Part shown: piece by piece, positions 1 to 9,617 of the stretch
Position numbering within the stretch: position 1 is the first letter of the stretch
Layout of the letters: every line of letters starts with the position of its first letter
DNA from: SFLA01 sp045595165
GTDB lineage: Bacteria > Bacillota > Clostridia > Oscillospirales > CAG-382
Direction: 5' to 3'
Assembly (NCBI GenBank): GCA_045595165.1
Contig: JAZNZY010000021.1
Coordinates: 112,913 to 176,912 of the forward strand
DNA: 64,000 nucleotides
The notes under the pieces: generated by a model
What the model was told of the DNA's origin: nothing
Database searches by the model: none
Seen by the model: the letters and a program-made list of their open reading frames with translations, nothing else
Made by a program: the position numbers and the translations under genes

Positions 1-599
1 AAGGATATGGCGTACCCAACGGGATTGCCGTCTTTATCCAAGGTGTATTCGCACACTATGTCTTTAAATTCCGTTTCCTCCTCAACCACGCTTACAACAC
101 CGCAAACCTCGGGTAAAGCGGTGCCCAGCAGGGAATAAAGCAAGGCGGATTTTGAATTATCCTTAATATAGTGGCGGTACAGCGTACCTGCAAGGGTTAC
201 TGAGGTTTCGGCAGAGCTTATCTGCTCGGTATCGAACACCACGGGAGGAGCGTATATCAGAGAGGAACGCAGTTCCTCCCAGGAGGATTTCTCCTCGGCT
301 CCGTCGGTCGTAAGCACGCCGTCCTTCCAGCTTACCTGCATAACGCCGATATTATCGCCCATAAGGGTTTCTTCTATCTCTCCCGTCATACACAGAGGGT
401 CTTCGGTTATGGTAACGTCGCCATCAGCAAGCAGGACACAGGTTTTTCCGCCAAGCTCAATTCTTAACGTAAAGCCATAGGCAACGTTGTTCATATCCTT
501 AAACCCGTCCGTTACGGGTGTGATAAGCGTTTCGTCTACGCTGCAGGAGCACAAAACGAGAGAAAGTGCAAGAATTATGGGTATAAACGCCTTTCTCAT
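1..599 (-). CDS. Putative lipoprotein, 3' end beyond the window
   Basis: The reading frame opens with ATG at 597-599 behind a GGGAG ribosome site and stays open to base 1, so about 199 residues are visible and the C-terminus is missing. The N-terminus (MRKAFIPIILALSLVLCSCS) is a type II signal peptide with a lipobox ending in Cys, so the protein is probably lipid-anchored outside the cell. The visible part is rich in beta-prone, acidic segments with no motif I recognise. It starts 3 nt after the DUF4340 gene and is the last visible gene of the Gld-type ABC operon, so it may be an extracellular partner of that transporter. This is inference from position only. Confidence 0.7.
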   Translation of the reverse strand, partial: MRKAFIPIILALSLVLCSCSVDETLITPVTDGFKDMNNVAYGFTLRIELGGKTCVLLADGDVTITEDPLCMTGEIEETLMGDNIGVMQVSWKDGVLTTDGAEEKSSWEELRSSLIYAPPVVFDTEQISSAETSVTLAGTLYRHYIKDNSKSALLYSLLGTALPEVCGVVSVVEEETEFKDIVCEYTLDKDGNPVGYAIS

Positions 600-602
600 T
601 TT

Positions 603-3071
603 TTATTCTCCCTTTAAAAGCGTTTCAAGCTCATCCAGCAGCTCGGACACCTCGTAAGTGAGGGTATAATATCCGCCCGCACCGTCGATAGTATAATATG
701 CCTTGGTAGATGTTACGCGGTAGAATACTATTTCGTCGGACTTGGTTTCGCTGGAAAGATTGATCTTTAACATTTCACTGCCGATTTCGTCGCCCTGCTG
801 ATATTCACCCTCTCGGGAAACGTTGATAACCTTGATATAGAACTGTCTGAACGCATCCATATCAATTTCTTTTCCGTTGCAGGTTACAGACTGCGCGATA
901 CCCGCTTCGTCCTTGCCGACAACAAAATTATAGCTTTCTCCGTCATAGGTAAACTTCATTTCGTTAACGTCATCAAGATACATATACAGAAGCGAGGAGC
1001 TTGCGTAATCCAGCGGTTCCCAATCCATCCAGGGAGCGGTTTCAAGATATACCTTTGCTATATAGGGGTTGATGAACTTGACTTCCTCGCCGTCGGAATC
1101 CAGAGTAGTGATCATAGATGCGACGTAACGGGAGCCGTCCTCCAAAGGATCGGAGAACAAAAGGTCCATTGTATACTGTCCGTATACGTAGTGAACGGTC
1201 AATGCAGGGTCGGTGCCCTCGCCGTCCTCGGTCTTGCCCAAACCGTATTTGGCAAGGTCCATATCCTCGATACCGAACTCAACCACCTCGTCACCTACCA
1301 AGGTGCAAAGCGACATAAGATATTCAACGTAGGCGGTAGTGTTTACGTATGCGTAATTGCGGTTTTCGGGGATAAATTCATCGGTAGTGATCATCCACAG
1401 ACCGATAAACGCATCCGCAGGGTTGGCGTCCAGCTTGTCTGCCATTACGCGGATCTCATCGGTAACCATCATCTTTTTGGTATCGTAGCCGTCGATATCA
1501 AGTCTTACGTACTGAACGGGCTTATCGCTCTTGAAATTGATGGTGTGGATAACGTAGGTGCCGTCCTTTTGGTTTTTGATACTGTCGGGCAGCTCGGTCT
1601 GCACGGTGTTAAAGTTTTCGCCGTCGGTATAAATAAGCACGGTTATCTTCTCGGGCAGGTATGCACCCTTTGCCTCATCTCTTACCAAGGGAAGCTTTAT
1701 ACTGTACTCCCCGTTTTCGGAAACGCGGTTAAGGGACATAGCGATCTGAATGGAGTTTCCGTCCTTGGAGCCGATGCCGATAAACGCATCGGAAGAAGTC
1801 CAATCCGTATAAGGTGCGGGAGCGCGCTTAAGGTCGGAAAGTAAAGTTGCCACGTCTGCCTCTTCGTTGGAAAGCACCAGATTGGAGGAAGCGGACATTG
1901 CGCGGCGCAGACGAATGGTAAGTGTCTGGTCCAGATCGCGGAAATACATAGACATTTTGTCTATGGAATAAATTTCGTTGGTATCCGAAATAGAGTATAC
2001 CAGATTTGCGGTAAGGAAGGCTTCGCCTCCTGCGGCAAAGGTAGACTCAACGTCGGAATTAAGGAGCAGATAAACGTGGGGCTTGCCCTCGTAACGGGCG
2101 TAATTATATGCACCCGTGGAGTCCTTATCGCCTATGATAAGCACGTGAGTATCGCCGCTTTTGGTAACAATAGTTATTTTCGCGGTGGTTCCGTCCCCGT
2201 CAAGCCCGTACTGAGAGAAATCCTTGGGGTTTGCAAGCTTTCCCTCCGCGCAGGTGTAGGTGGAGTTTACCACCAGATATGAGAACGCCTCTGCGTTGAG
2301 CTGAACACCCTCTGCCCCTTCGATATAGAAGGTGGAGGAGGACTTGCTCTCTCTGTAAACCTTAAAGGTAGTATTTTTGTTTTTAACGGTAATGGAAGTA
2401 AGGTCGCTTCTGGTAATGGAGGGGTACATAAAGGGCTTGCCCGTGGTGGTGACCACGTCGCCGTCCGTATCGTAGCCCGACATTGCGCGGAGAGAAAGCT
2501 CGATCTTCTCTTCCCCGCAAAGAGAGAGGAAAGAGTTTACAAACATATTCTCGCCGTCAAAAGCGTATGCGGTGCCATCCTCAAGGAAGCGGAAAAAATC
2601 TTCCTTTTTGAAGGAAACGTCGCTTCCATTGGCGGTGACGGTGCAGAATTCACTGCCCGAACCGGTCTTTACCTTGATTTTTCCCTCTTCCCCAACGGAA
2701 AGAGCAAATTTGTATACCACGCTGCCAAGGGTATCTGCAAGCAGGGCATCCTCATCATCCTTAAAGGAGATGGTGCCGGAAATTTCCTCCAGAGCATCCT
2801 TGCCCTCGGCGGTGAGAAGATAAAAAGGATCTATCTCCGCATCGGTAGCGGGCTCATAAAGGAAGATGAAATATCCACCGATCAGCACGGCGGCGGCAAC
2901 CAGCAAAGCGATGACGATAATTCCCGTCTGCCTTGCGCTTGTTTTTCTCTTTTTGCCGTTTTCCGCCCCTGCGGATGCAAAGGTGGATTTTTCCGCGGTT
3001 ATACCTTCATCCTTTTCCTCTTCGGGAGTAAAGGTTTCCGCATCTGTATAAATAATTTCGTTGCGCTTCAT
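603..3071 (-). CDS. DUF4340 domain membrane protein of a Gld-type ABC module
   Basis: 822 residues. A charged cytoplasmic N-terminus of ~45 residues is followed by one membrane segment at about 48-72. The rest is a long extracytoplasmic region with repeated beta-rich DUF4340-like segments (for example around residues 220-340 and 560-700). DUF4340 proteins are usually encoded next to GldF/GldG-like ABC permease components, and that is the case here: the gene sits directly after the GldG-like gene (gap 0-1 nt). The role is probably to act outside the membrane with the transporter; the substrate is unknown. The family call rests on context and overall architecture as I recall them, with no diagnostic catalytic motif. 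Confidence 0.75.
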   Translation of the reverse strand: MKRNEIIYTDAETFTPEEEKDEGITAEKSTFASAGAENGKKRKTSARQTGIIVIALLVAAAVLIGGYFIFLYEPATDAEIDPFYLLTAEGKDALEEISGTISFKDDEDALLADTLGSVVYKFALSVGEEGKIKVKTGSGSEFCTVTANGSDVSFKKEDFFRFLEDGTAYAFDGENMFVNSFLSLCGEEKIELSLRAMSGYDTDGDVVTTTGKPFMYPSITRSDLTSITVKNKNTTFKVYRESKSSSTFYIEGAEGVQLNAEAFSYLVVNSTYTCAEGKLANPKDFSQYGLDGDGTTAKITIVTKSGDTHVLIIGDKDSTGAYNYARYEGKPHVYLLLNSDVESTFAAGGEAFLTANLVYSISDTNEIYSIDKMSMYFRDLDQTLTIRLRRAMSASSNLVLSNEEADVATLLSDLKRAPAPYTDWTSSDAFIGIGSKDGNSIQIAMSLNRVSENGEYSIKLPLVRDEAKGAYLPEKITVLIYTDGENFNTVQTELPDSIKNQKDGTYVIHTINFKSDKPVQYVRLDIDGYDTKKMMVTDEIRVMADKLDANPADAFIGLWMITTDEFIPENRNYAYVNTTAYVEYLMSLCTLVGDEVVEFGIEDMDLAKYGLGKTEDGEGTDPALTVHYVYGQYTMDLLFSDPLEDGSRYVASMITTLDSDGEEVKFINPYIAKVYLETAPWMDWEPLDYASSSLLYMYLDDVNEMKFTYDGESYNFVVGKDEAGIAQSVTCNGKEIDMDAFRQFYIKVINVSREGEYQQGDEIGSEMLKINLSSETKSDEIVFYRVTSTKAYYTIDGAGGYYTLTYEVSELLDELETLLKGE

Positions 3072-4589
3072 TTACAGGTGTCTCCTCTTAATATAAACAC
3101 CGACACCCAGCACCAGAATTATAAGGGGAGCTACGGCGATAACTATAACGGAAAGTGTCTTTGCTTCGCCCGTTTCAAGGGAAAGGGCGGTATCCGCAAA
3201 TACTTTGTAATCTATATCGGGAGAAACACGCTCGGTCGCCATCATTCTTGCCGCCGCTTCGATAACCTCACGGTTGCCGTACTGGGCGGAAAGGCTTGAA
3301 TCGGACACGAACTCGGTACTTCCGCAGAGAGTTACGTACTGATATTGTGCGGCGTTGGTATCGTCATAATTCATAACGGTGGATATAGTGAATATGGGGA
3401 AGGCTCCCGAAACACCGTTTTTATCCGTTGCGGTACTGTAAGAGGTAAAGGAGGTGCCTACGGATGCTCCGTTTGCCGCCTTGCCGTTAACCAGCTTTAC
3501 GGTATCGTCAAACACGGTCTTTATATCCGTATCGTCTGCAAAGGATATATGAAGCTGTGCGGCGATAGTACCGGTTTCCCCTGCAGGCTGTGCAAGAATG
3601 TTGTTCTTGTTAAGCATAAGAGAATGGGTCTGGTCTGCAAGGATGTTGTTGGGCTCGTAATCCAAGCCCCAAACCTCGCTTAAATATTCACGGAGATTGG
3701 GAAGATCGGGAGTGGAAGCGTCCACAAACACCATAAGGGCGCGGTCGCCGCCAAGGAACTTGTTTATAATATCCGTTTCATCGTCTGCGTTGGGGTTGTT
3801 TTTATCATAACCCGCCAGATCCTTCTGGGGATCGCAAATAACCATTATACGGGCGTTTTTGAATGCTTCCTCCAGCTCCTCGTCAGTAGCCTTGGTAAGG
3901 TCGATATTCTGTGTAGCAAAGCCTGCGTCCCGGAACAGAGAAACCAAAGATTCGGAAACGGTTTCGCCGTGTCCCTGAGTGAACAGAACGGAATAGGGCT
4001 CCTTGATAGAGCACTGTGTAATGGCGGAAACCATTCTGGCTTCGCCGTTGTATGCGTACAGGGAGCCATCGGATTCGGCGATCATAAAGAATGCGTCAAA
4101 ATTAAGAATACGGGTGTGATATTTACCCTCTACGATAATATTACTTGCCGTAAGGGTGGTCTGGGTATAGTGCTTGATATCGTTTACGTATTTGGGATCG
4201 GTAGTTACGTCGAAATACGCAACCTCGATATTATCGGGGAATTTTTCCGCAAAGGCGAGGACAGTTTCGTGTACCATACGGAAATAATTGTATCCGCTCT
4301 GCTCGTATTCCTCAAGCCTGTCGCGGGCGGTGCAGAAGTGCACGGTGATCTCGAAATCATCGCCCAAGCCCTCAAGATATTCCACGGTTTCATCGCCGAT
4401 AGAATAGAATTCTTCGGCTGTCATATCTATAGAAAAAATATGAGAAGCATTAAGGGCGGTGATAATAAGGTTTATACCGATAATAAACGCCAGAGTTACG
4501 GCGGTGAACACTATGGAAAGAGAGCCGTATCTAAACTTTTTGCTCTTTATAAGTTCACCGAAGGACATTTTCTTTTTGTTGTTTGCCAT
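3072..4589 (-). CDS. GldG-like ABC transporter auxiliary protein
   Basis: 505 residues with membrane segments at about 22-46 and 478-500, the latter followed by a short basic tail KRRHL. The large extracytoplasmic middle resembles the ABC_transp_aux/GldG domain, including a motif like LFTQGHGE near residue 200 (family GHGE) and a 'vfvDasTPdLPNL' segment near 290. In Bacteroidetes, GldFG with GldA forms an ABC complex linked to gliding; in Clostridia the same gene set occurs without gliding and its cargo is unknown. It lies 14 nt after the permease gene and directly before the DUF4340 gene, consistent with one transcript. Confidence 0.8.
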   Translation of the reverse strand: MANNKKKMSFGELIKSKKFRYGSLSIVFTAVTLAFIIGINLIITALNASHIFSIDMTAEEFYSIGDETVEYLEGLGDDFEITVHFCTARDRLEEYEQSGYNYFRMVHETVLAFAEKFPDNIEVAYFDVTTDPKYVNDIKHYTQTTLTASNIIVEGKYHTRILNFDAFFMIAESDGSLYAYNGEARMVSAITQCSIKEPYSVLFTQGHGETVSESLVSLFRDAGFATQNIDLTKATDEELEEAFKNARIMVICDPQKDLAGYDKNNPNADDETDIINKFLGGDRALMVFVDASTPDLPNLREYLSEVWGLDYEPNNILADQTHSLMLNKNNILAQPAGETGTIAAQLHISFADDTDIKTVFDDTVKLVNGKAANGASVGTSFTSYSTATDKNGVSGAFPIFTISTVMNYDDTNAAQYQYVTLCGSTEFVSDSSLSAQYGNREVIEAAARMMATERVSPDIDYKVFADTALSLETGEAKTLSVIVIAVAPLIILVLGVGVYIKRRHL

Positions 4590-4603
4590 TGTGTGTTACC
4601 TCC

Positions 4604-5311
4604 TTATGACCAGCGGCGCTTTTCGTATACGCGGACAGTGAGAAAAAGGAACACTGCGGTAAAGCTGATAAAGTATACTACCGCGCTGAGATCCAGTATG
4701 CCGGAGGACATGGTGGAGTATCTGTCTATAAAGGAGAACCACTTTATAACGGTACGCACCCACTCCACGGGAATGGAGTTTACAAGAACACCCAGCAAAA
4801 GAATTACGATAATGAGTCCCATAGAGCCGATCGCCGCGTTAAGCTGGCTTTCGGTAAGGGATGAAATGAACACGCCCACAGCGATGAACGCCGCGCCGAT
4901 AAGGAACAGCGTGAGCACGTTTAAGAATATATAGGAAAGGGAAGGATTTCCGTATATATAAAGTAAGTAGAAGTTAAAGGAGTTTACGCCCAGAACTGCG
5001 GCGAAAACGGTGAGTGCGGACAGATATTTTGCGATTACCATAGCTCCCAGAGAAATGGGGGCGGTAAGGAGTATCTGCTCGGACTTGGTGCGGCGGTCAT
5101 CTGCGAAAAGCTTCATTGTAAGCAAGGGAATGAGTATTGCAAACACGAACAGCAGGCACAAAAAGTACATAGACATCATAGAAGTGTCTGCCTGAAGCAG
5201 TACCGTTGCGGAGAACAGCGCGCCGGAAACGGCAAGGAACATTCCTGCGAAAACGTATCCGATAGGCGTGGTGAAATATGAGCGAAGCTCACGACAATAT
5301 ATAGCCCACAT
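4604..5311 (-). CDS. ABC-2 family permease (GldF-like)
   Basis: 235 residues with about six hydrophobic segments (roughly 17-38, 52-72, 98-122, 130-152, 162-186, 205-228). The start MWAIYCRELRSYFTTPIGYV is typical of ABC-2 permeases with the 'RELxSYFxTPxGYV' amphipathic entry helix. The stop of the ATPase and this start share one base (TAATG), so translation is probably coupled. It forms the membrane pore of the transporter whose ATPase is encoded upstream. Confidence 0.85.
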   Translation of the reverse strand: MWAIYCRELRSYFTTPIGYVFAGMFLAVSGALFSATVLLQADTSMMSMYFLCLLFVFAILIPLLTMKLFADDRRTKSEQILLTAPISLGAMVIAKYLSALTVFAAVLGVNSFNFYLLYIYGNPSLSYIFLNVLTLFLIGAAFIAVGVFISSLTESQLNAAIGSMGLIIVILLLGVLVNSIPVEWVRTVIKWFSFIDRYSTMSSGILDLSAVVYFISFTAVFLFLTVRVYEKRRWS

Positions 5312-6297
5312 TATTCTTCCCCTGCCTTTCTTACTCTTCTTACAGTCTTGCGGGATTCTTTTTCTTTTCTCTTTTCGGTAAGGCGGATAAAGATATCCTC
5401 AAGGTTGAGTTCCATTCCCTCAAGACCGATAAGATACCAGCCGTTTCTTGCAATAAGGGCAAACAGCGGCTTGCGGATGTCTATTTTATCCTCGGATTCG
5501 ATCAGATAACTGGTGGAATCGGTATCCCTCTTGCCCAGAACCTCTGCGTATTTTACGCCGGGAAGGGCTTTAACGGCTTTGAGCACGTCGGCGTCGGGAC
5601 CGACTATTTTTGCAACCAGCTTACGGGAGCCGTCAACGGCGTTAACAAGATCCTGGGTGCGCTCGTTTGCCACGATCTCGCCCTTGTTGATAACCACGAT
5701 GCGGTCGCACACTGCCTGAACCTCGGGCAGTATATGGGTAGAAAGGATAACCGTATGCTGTTTACCCAGAACACGGATAAGGTTACGTATTTCGATTATC
5801 TGCTTAGGGTCAAGACCTACGGTAGGTTCATCGAATATAAGCACCTTGGGGTTGCCGATAAGCGCCTGAGCGATACCCACACGCTGACGGTAGCCCTTGG
5901 AAAGGTTCTTTATTTTGCGGTTGAATACGTCGGTTATCTTTACGACTTCGCAAACCTCTTTAAGGTGCGCATCCTTGGGAAGCGAGCACTTTTTAAGCTG
6001 ATATACGAAGGAAAGGTATTCCTTTACCGTCATATCCACGTAAAGGGGCGGCTGCTCGGGAAGGAAGCCGATCTTTCTCTTTGCTTCCACGGGGTTTTCG
6101 AGTATGTCCACACCGTCGATACGGCAGGTGCCCGAGGAGGCGGAAAGATAGCCGGTAAGTATGTTGAGAGTGGTGGTCTTTCCTGCGCCGTTGGGACCGA
6201 GGAAGCCCATTATCTCTCCTTCTTCCACGTTAAAGGTAACACCCTTAACCGCTTGCTTATCGCCGAAATTCTTGTAAACGTCGATTATCTCGATCAT
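5311..6297 (-). CDS. ABC transporter ATP-binding protein (GldA-like)
   Basis: 328 residues. The Walker A motif GPNGAGKTTTLNIL is near residue 34, the ABC signature LSKGYRQRVGIAQAL near 133, Walker B VLIFDEPTVGLDP near 153, and the H-loop STHIL near 190. A C-terminal ~110-residue extension follows the nucleotide-binding domain, as in GldA/CcmA-type subunits. It starts 3 nt after the aspS stop codon, so it may be transcribed with the tRNA synthetase genes. It powers the permease encoded next. Confidence 0.9.
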   Translation of the reverse strand: MIEIIDVYKNFGDKQAVKGVTFNVEEGEIMGFLGPNGAGKTTTLNILTGYLSASSGTCRIDGVDILENPVEAKRKIGFLPEQPPLYVDMTVKEYLSFVYQLKKCSLPKDAHLKEVCEVVKITDVFNRKIKNLSKGYRQRVGIAQALIGNPKVLIFDEPTVGLDPKQIIEIRNLIRVLGKQHTVILSTHILPEVQAVCDRIVVINKGEIVANERTQDLVNAVDGSRKLVAKIVGPDADVLKAVKALPGVKYAEVLGKRDTDSTSYLIESEDKIDIRKPLFALIARNGWYLIGLEGMELNLEDIFIRLTEKRKEKESRKTVRRVRKAGEE

Positions 6298-6300
6298 CGG

Positions 6301-8082
6301 TTATTTCTCCTGTTTATCTATACTGATACCCAGATCCGCAAGCGCCTGTGCAGGTACTTCGGCAGGGCAGTCTGTCATAAGCTCGGATGCGTTGGATACC
6401 TTGGGGAACGCCACAACGTCACGCAAGGTGGGTGCGCCGATCATCTGCATTACCAATCTGTCAAGTCCCAGCGCCATACCGCCGTGGGGAGGTGCGCCGT
6501 ACTTGAATGCATCCAGCAGATAACCGAACTTTTGCTGTGCTTCTTCATCGGAAAGTCCCAGCAGACGGAAAATGGTTGCCTGCAAAGCAGGGTCGGTTAT
6601 ACGGATAGAGCCGGAGGACAATTCAATTCCGTTAAGCACAAGGTCATACGCCTTTGCGCGTACCGAGCCTTTATCCGTTTCAAGATAAGGCAGGCATTCG
6701 TCAAGAGGTGCGGTGAAGGGGTGGTGCATTGCCAGCCATTCGCCGGTTTCCGCATCCTTTTCGAAGAAGGGGAATTCTACTACCCACAGGAAGCAATATC
6801 CCTCTCTGGGAACGTTAAGTCTGTTTGCCGCCTCAACACGGAGCTGACCCAGCTGGGTAAGAACCGCGTTATCGTTTGTATCTGCGATAATAAACGCCAC
6901 GTCGCCATCGGTACAGTCAAGACGGGTGCAGATGCAGTTAAGCTCGTCCTCGGCCATAAACTTGCCGAAGGAGCAGGTGGTGTTGCCGCCGACCTTCTTT
7001 ATCCAAGCCAGACCCTTTGCGCCGCATCCCTTTGCGTACTCGGTAAGCTTGTCTATCTCTTTACGGGTGAGCTTTTCGGCGTAGCCCTTGCAGGTAATAC
7101 CTCTTACGCTTCCTCCTGCGGAAACGGCAGAGGTGAATACGGAAAAATCGCATCCCTTAACTATATCGGAAATATCGACGATTTCCATACCGAATCGCAT
7201 ATCGGGCTTATCGCTGCCGTAACGGTTCATACATTCACGGTAGGTGTAGCGGGGGATCTCGGGTACATCGACACCGAGAGTTTCCTTGAACACACGGCGG
7301 ATGTAGCCTTCGCCGATATTAAGCACGTCCTCCATCTGAACGAAGGACATTTCAAAGTCGATCTGGGTGAATTCGGGCTGTCTGTCCGCACGCAGGTCCT
7401 CATCACGGAAGCAGCGGGCGATCTGCATATATCTGTCAAATCCCGCAACCATGGAAAGCTGCTTATAAAGCTGGGGGGACTGGGGCAGAGCGTAAAAAGC
7501 GCCCTTTCTTATACGGCTGGGAACGAGGTAATCACGTGCACCCTCGGGAGTGGAGCGAATGAGAATGGGGGTTTCTATTTCCACAAAGCCGTTTTCATCG
7601 AAATAATCTCTGGTAACCTTGGCAACCTTGTGTCTGAACAAAAGGTTTTGCATAAGGTCGGGACGGCGCAGGTCGAGATAACGGTGCTTTAAGCGGAGTT
7701 CCTCGTTTGCGCGGGAGTTTTCGGTAATTTCAAAGGGTGTTGTCTGGGAAACGGAGAGGATCTTCAATTCATCTACCGCGATCTCGATATCGCCTGTGGG
7801 AATCTGGGGGTTTTTGGAGGAACGCTCCCTTACCACGCCGGATGCGCACAGAACGTATTCGCTTCTTACGCCGAAGGCTTTATCAAAAACAGCCTTTTCG
7901 GTGTTTTCGTCAAAAGCCAGCTGAACGATACCGCTTCTGTCGCGCAGGTCGATAAAAATGAGCGAGCCCAGGTCGCGCTGTCTTTGACACCAGCCCATTA
8001 CGCAGGCACGCTCGCCTGCGTTTTCTATAGTAAACTCACCGCAATAGTGAGTTCTTTTTGAATTTCCAAGTAATTCTGCCAT
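6301..8082 (-). CDS. aspS: Aspartyl-tRNA synthetase
   Basis: 593 residues, the usual length of bacterial AspRS. It has an N-terminal OB-fold anticodon-binding domain (about 15-105), the class II core with motif 2 (FRDEDLRADRQPEFTQID near 218) and motif 3 (GMALGLDRLVMQM near 534), and the bacterial GAD insertion domain (about 300-420). It charges tRNA-Asp. The hisS-aspS order is a common Firmicutes pair; here the two are separated by 150 bp containing an inverted REP pair. No T-box leader (no AGGGTGG..ACCGCG-like element) was seen upstream. Confidence 0.96.
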   Translation of the reverse strand: MAELLGNSKRTHYCGEFTIENAGERACVMGWCQRQRDLGSLIFIDLRDRSGIVQLAFDENTEKAVFDKAFGVRSEYVLCASGVVRERSSKNPQIPTGDIEIAVDELKILSVSQTTPFEITENSRANEELRLKHRYLDLRRPDLMQNLLFRHKVAKVTRDYFDENGFVEIETPILIRSTPEGARDYLVPSRIRKGAFYALPQSPQLYKQLSMVAGFDRYMQIARCFRDEDLRADRQPEFTQIDFEMSFVQMEDVLNIGEGYIRRVFKETLGVDVPEIPRYTYRECMNRYGSDKPDMRFGMEIVDISDIVKGCDFSVFTSAVSAGGSVRGITCKGYAEKLTRKEIDKLTEYAKGCGAKGLAWIKKVGGNTTCSFGKFMAEDELNCICTRLDCTDGDVAFIIADTNDNAVLTQLGQLRVEAANRLNVPREGYCFLWVVEFPFFEKDAETGEWLAMHHPFTAPLDECLPYLETDKGSVRAKAYDLVLNGIELSSGSIRITDPALQATIFRLLGLSDEEAQQKFGYLLDAFKYGAPPHGGMALGLDRLVMQMIGAPTLRDVVAFPKVSNASELMTDCPAEVPAQALADLGISIDKQEK

Positions 8083-8140
8083 TGGAATTTGCCTTCTTTC
8101 TTTTTGCAGGATTATTATTTTTGATATACCATTTTAAAAC

Positions 8141-8226
8141 GGACAGCCGAGGACGTCTGTCCCTACGGTTATCGAACAGCCGTGGGATTATACCGATTGT
8201 AGGGGCGGGCGTCCTCGACCGCCCGC
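8141..8226. repeat. REPIN: two inverted REP hairpins between aspS and hisS
   Basis: A minus-strand REP (8141-8166: GTAG, then GGACAG...CTGTCC arms) faces a plus-strand REP (8199-8226: GTAG, then GGGCGG...CCGCCC arms). The two GTAG feet point at each other across ~32 bp that include ATCGAACAGCCG, a spacer seen beside other REPs in the window. A hairpin with a GTAG tetranucleotide at its foot is the hallmark of elements mobilised by RAYT enzymes. Confidence 0.75.
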
Positions 8227-8232
8227 AATTCC

Positions 8233-9495
8233 TCATTGTTTTATTGTTTCCGCAATATCAGCCGCCGACAGTGCGGTTTCGTGCCGCGCTCCGTCTTGCA
8301 TATTCTTAACCGTAACCGTGCCCGTTTCCGCTTCGTTTCCGCCGATAACGGCTGTGTAGCGGGCGTGAATTTTATCCGCATATTTCATTTGCGCCTTTAT
8401 ACTGCGGGAGCAAAGGTCGGTTTCTGCCTTAATGCCCATAGCGCGGAGCTGCTCGCAAAGGGTGAACACCTTTGTATACACCTCTTTGTCTGCGGGAGCG
8501 AGGTAAATATCGGGAGCGGTATCTACGCTCTTCAAAAGTCCCTCCTGCTCCAAGCAAGCAATAAGACGGGTAATACCCATACCGAATCCTACGCCCGACA
8601 TTTGCGGTCCCCCAAGCTGGGAGACCAGACCATCGTATCTGCCGCCGCCGCAAACCGTGGACTGGGCGCCGATACGCTGGTCTATAAACTCAAACACCGT
8701 GCCGGTGTAATAATCCAGGCCTCTTACGATACCCGAATCTATAACGTAGGGAATTCCCGATGCATCGAGAATTTCCGTAAGTGCTTTAAGATGCTGTTCG
8801 CAATCCTCGCAAAGGTGCTGTGTGGTCTTGGGTGCGTTTTTTGCTATCTCCGAGCACACGGGGGATTTGCAGTCCAGCACGCGAAGGGGATTTTTGCCAA
8901 GTCTTTCAAGGCAGGTGGGACAAAGACTATCCGTATAACCGCCCAGATACTCGACAAGTGCTTCTCTGTATTTGGGGCGGCAGTTGGGGCAGCCCACGGA
9001 ATTTATGTGAAGCACCACGTTATTGAGTCCCAATTCCTTGAACACGCTGTATGCAAGGGAGATGACCGTTGCGTCCGCCGCAGGGGATTCCGAGCCGAAC
9101 AGTTCTGTTCCGAACTGGAAAAACTCTCTGCTTCTGCCTGCCTGGGGCTTTTCATAGCGGAAGAAGTTTGTGAGATAATACAGCTTCAAGGGCATTGCGC
9201 CTGCATAAAGGCCGTTTTCCAACATACTGCGGACAACGCACGCCGTTCCCTCGGGACGGAGGGACAGGCTGCGGTCGTCCCTATCCTTAAAGGTATACAT
9301 TTCCTTTTGAACCACGTCGGTAGTGTCGCCCACACCGCGGGAGAAAAGCTCGGTTGCTTCAAAGGTGGGGAAGCGTATTTCCCCAAAGCCGTATTCCAGA
9401 CATTTTTTGCGTATTACTTTTTCAATATACTGCCAAGCGGCAGTCTGCTCGGGAAGAATATCCAACGTTCCGCGAGGCTTTTTTATCTGTTCCAT
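8233..9495 (-). CDS. hisS: Histidyl-tRNA synthetase
   Basis: 420 residues, typical of bacterial HisRS. Class II motif 2 appears as LTNFFRYEKPQAGRSREFFQFG (near 107-130), the HisRS-specific histidine-binding segments as GIVRGLDYYTGTVFEF (near 256) and GGGRYDGL (near 283), with motif 3 GFGMGITRL (near 300). The C-terminal anticodon-binding domain covers about 325-420. Start MEQIKKPRGTLDILP is the family N-terminus. It is upstream of aspS on the same strand. Confidence 0.96.
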   Translation of the reverse strand: MEQIKKPRGTLDILPEQTAAWQYIEKVIRKKCLEYGFGEIRFPTFEATELFSRGVGDTTDVVQKEMYTFKDRDDRSLSLRPEGTACVVRSMLENGLYAGAMPLKLYYLTNFFRYEKPQAGRSREFFQFGTELFGSESPAADATVISLAYSVFKELGLNNVVLHINSVGCPNCRPKYREALVEYLGGYTDSLCPTCLERLGKNPLRVLDCKSPVCSEIAKNAPKTTQHLCEDCEQHLKALTEILDASGIPYVIDSGIVRGLDYYTGTVFEFIDQRIGAQSTVCGGGRYDGLVSQLGGPQMSGVGFGMGITRLIACLEQEGLLKSVDTAPDIYLAPADKEVYTKVFTLCEQLRAMGIKAETDLCSRSIKAQMKYADKIHARYTAVIGGNEAETGTVTVKNMQDGARHETALSAADIAETIKQ

Positions 9496-9499
9496 AGTA

Positions 9500-9612
9500 A
9501 TTTACTCCGTAAATTAATGAGAAATGATAAATGATAAATGATGAATGATGGAAACCTTTTTTCGCGTTTTTGCGCGAAAAAAGCTACCGAAATTTCTCAT
9601 TCCTCATTCCTC
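9500..9612. repeat. Long imperfect inverted repeat (C-type) between hisS and mgs-like gene
   Basis: Short direct units such as AATGATGAATGA run into a hairpin with arms TTTTTTCGC/GCGAAAAAA and then continue as the inverted units TTCTCATTCCTCATT. The whole forms a ~110-bp imperfect cruciform. The same architecture recurs at many gene ends in the window. Confidence 0.7.
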
Positions 9613-9617
9613 ATTCC

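Noticed and set aside
5734..7692. A 652-codon open frame on the plus strand opposite aspS and the ABC ATPase
   Set aside because: The minus strand has complete, well-conserved aspS and ATPase; the antisense frame has no start signal or recognisable domain and reflects codon bias of the real genes.
8083..8232. T-box leaders for aspS, hisS, glyS or hom
   Set aside because: None of the upstream regions has the conserved T-box bulge sequence, and the glyS and hom leaders are too short.
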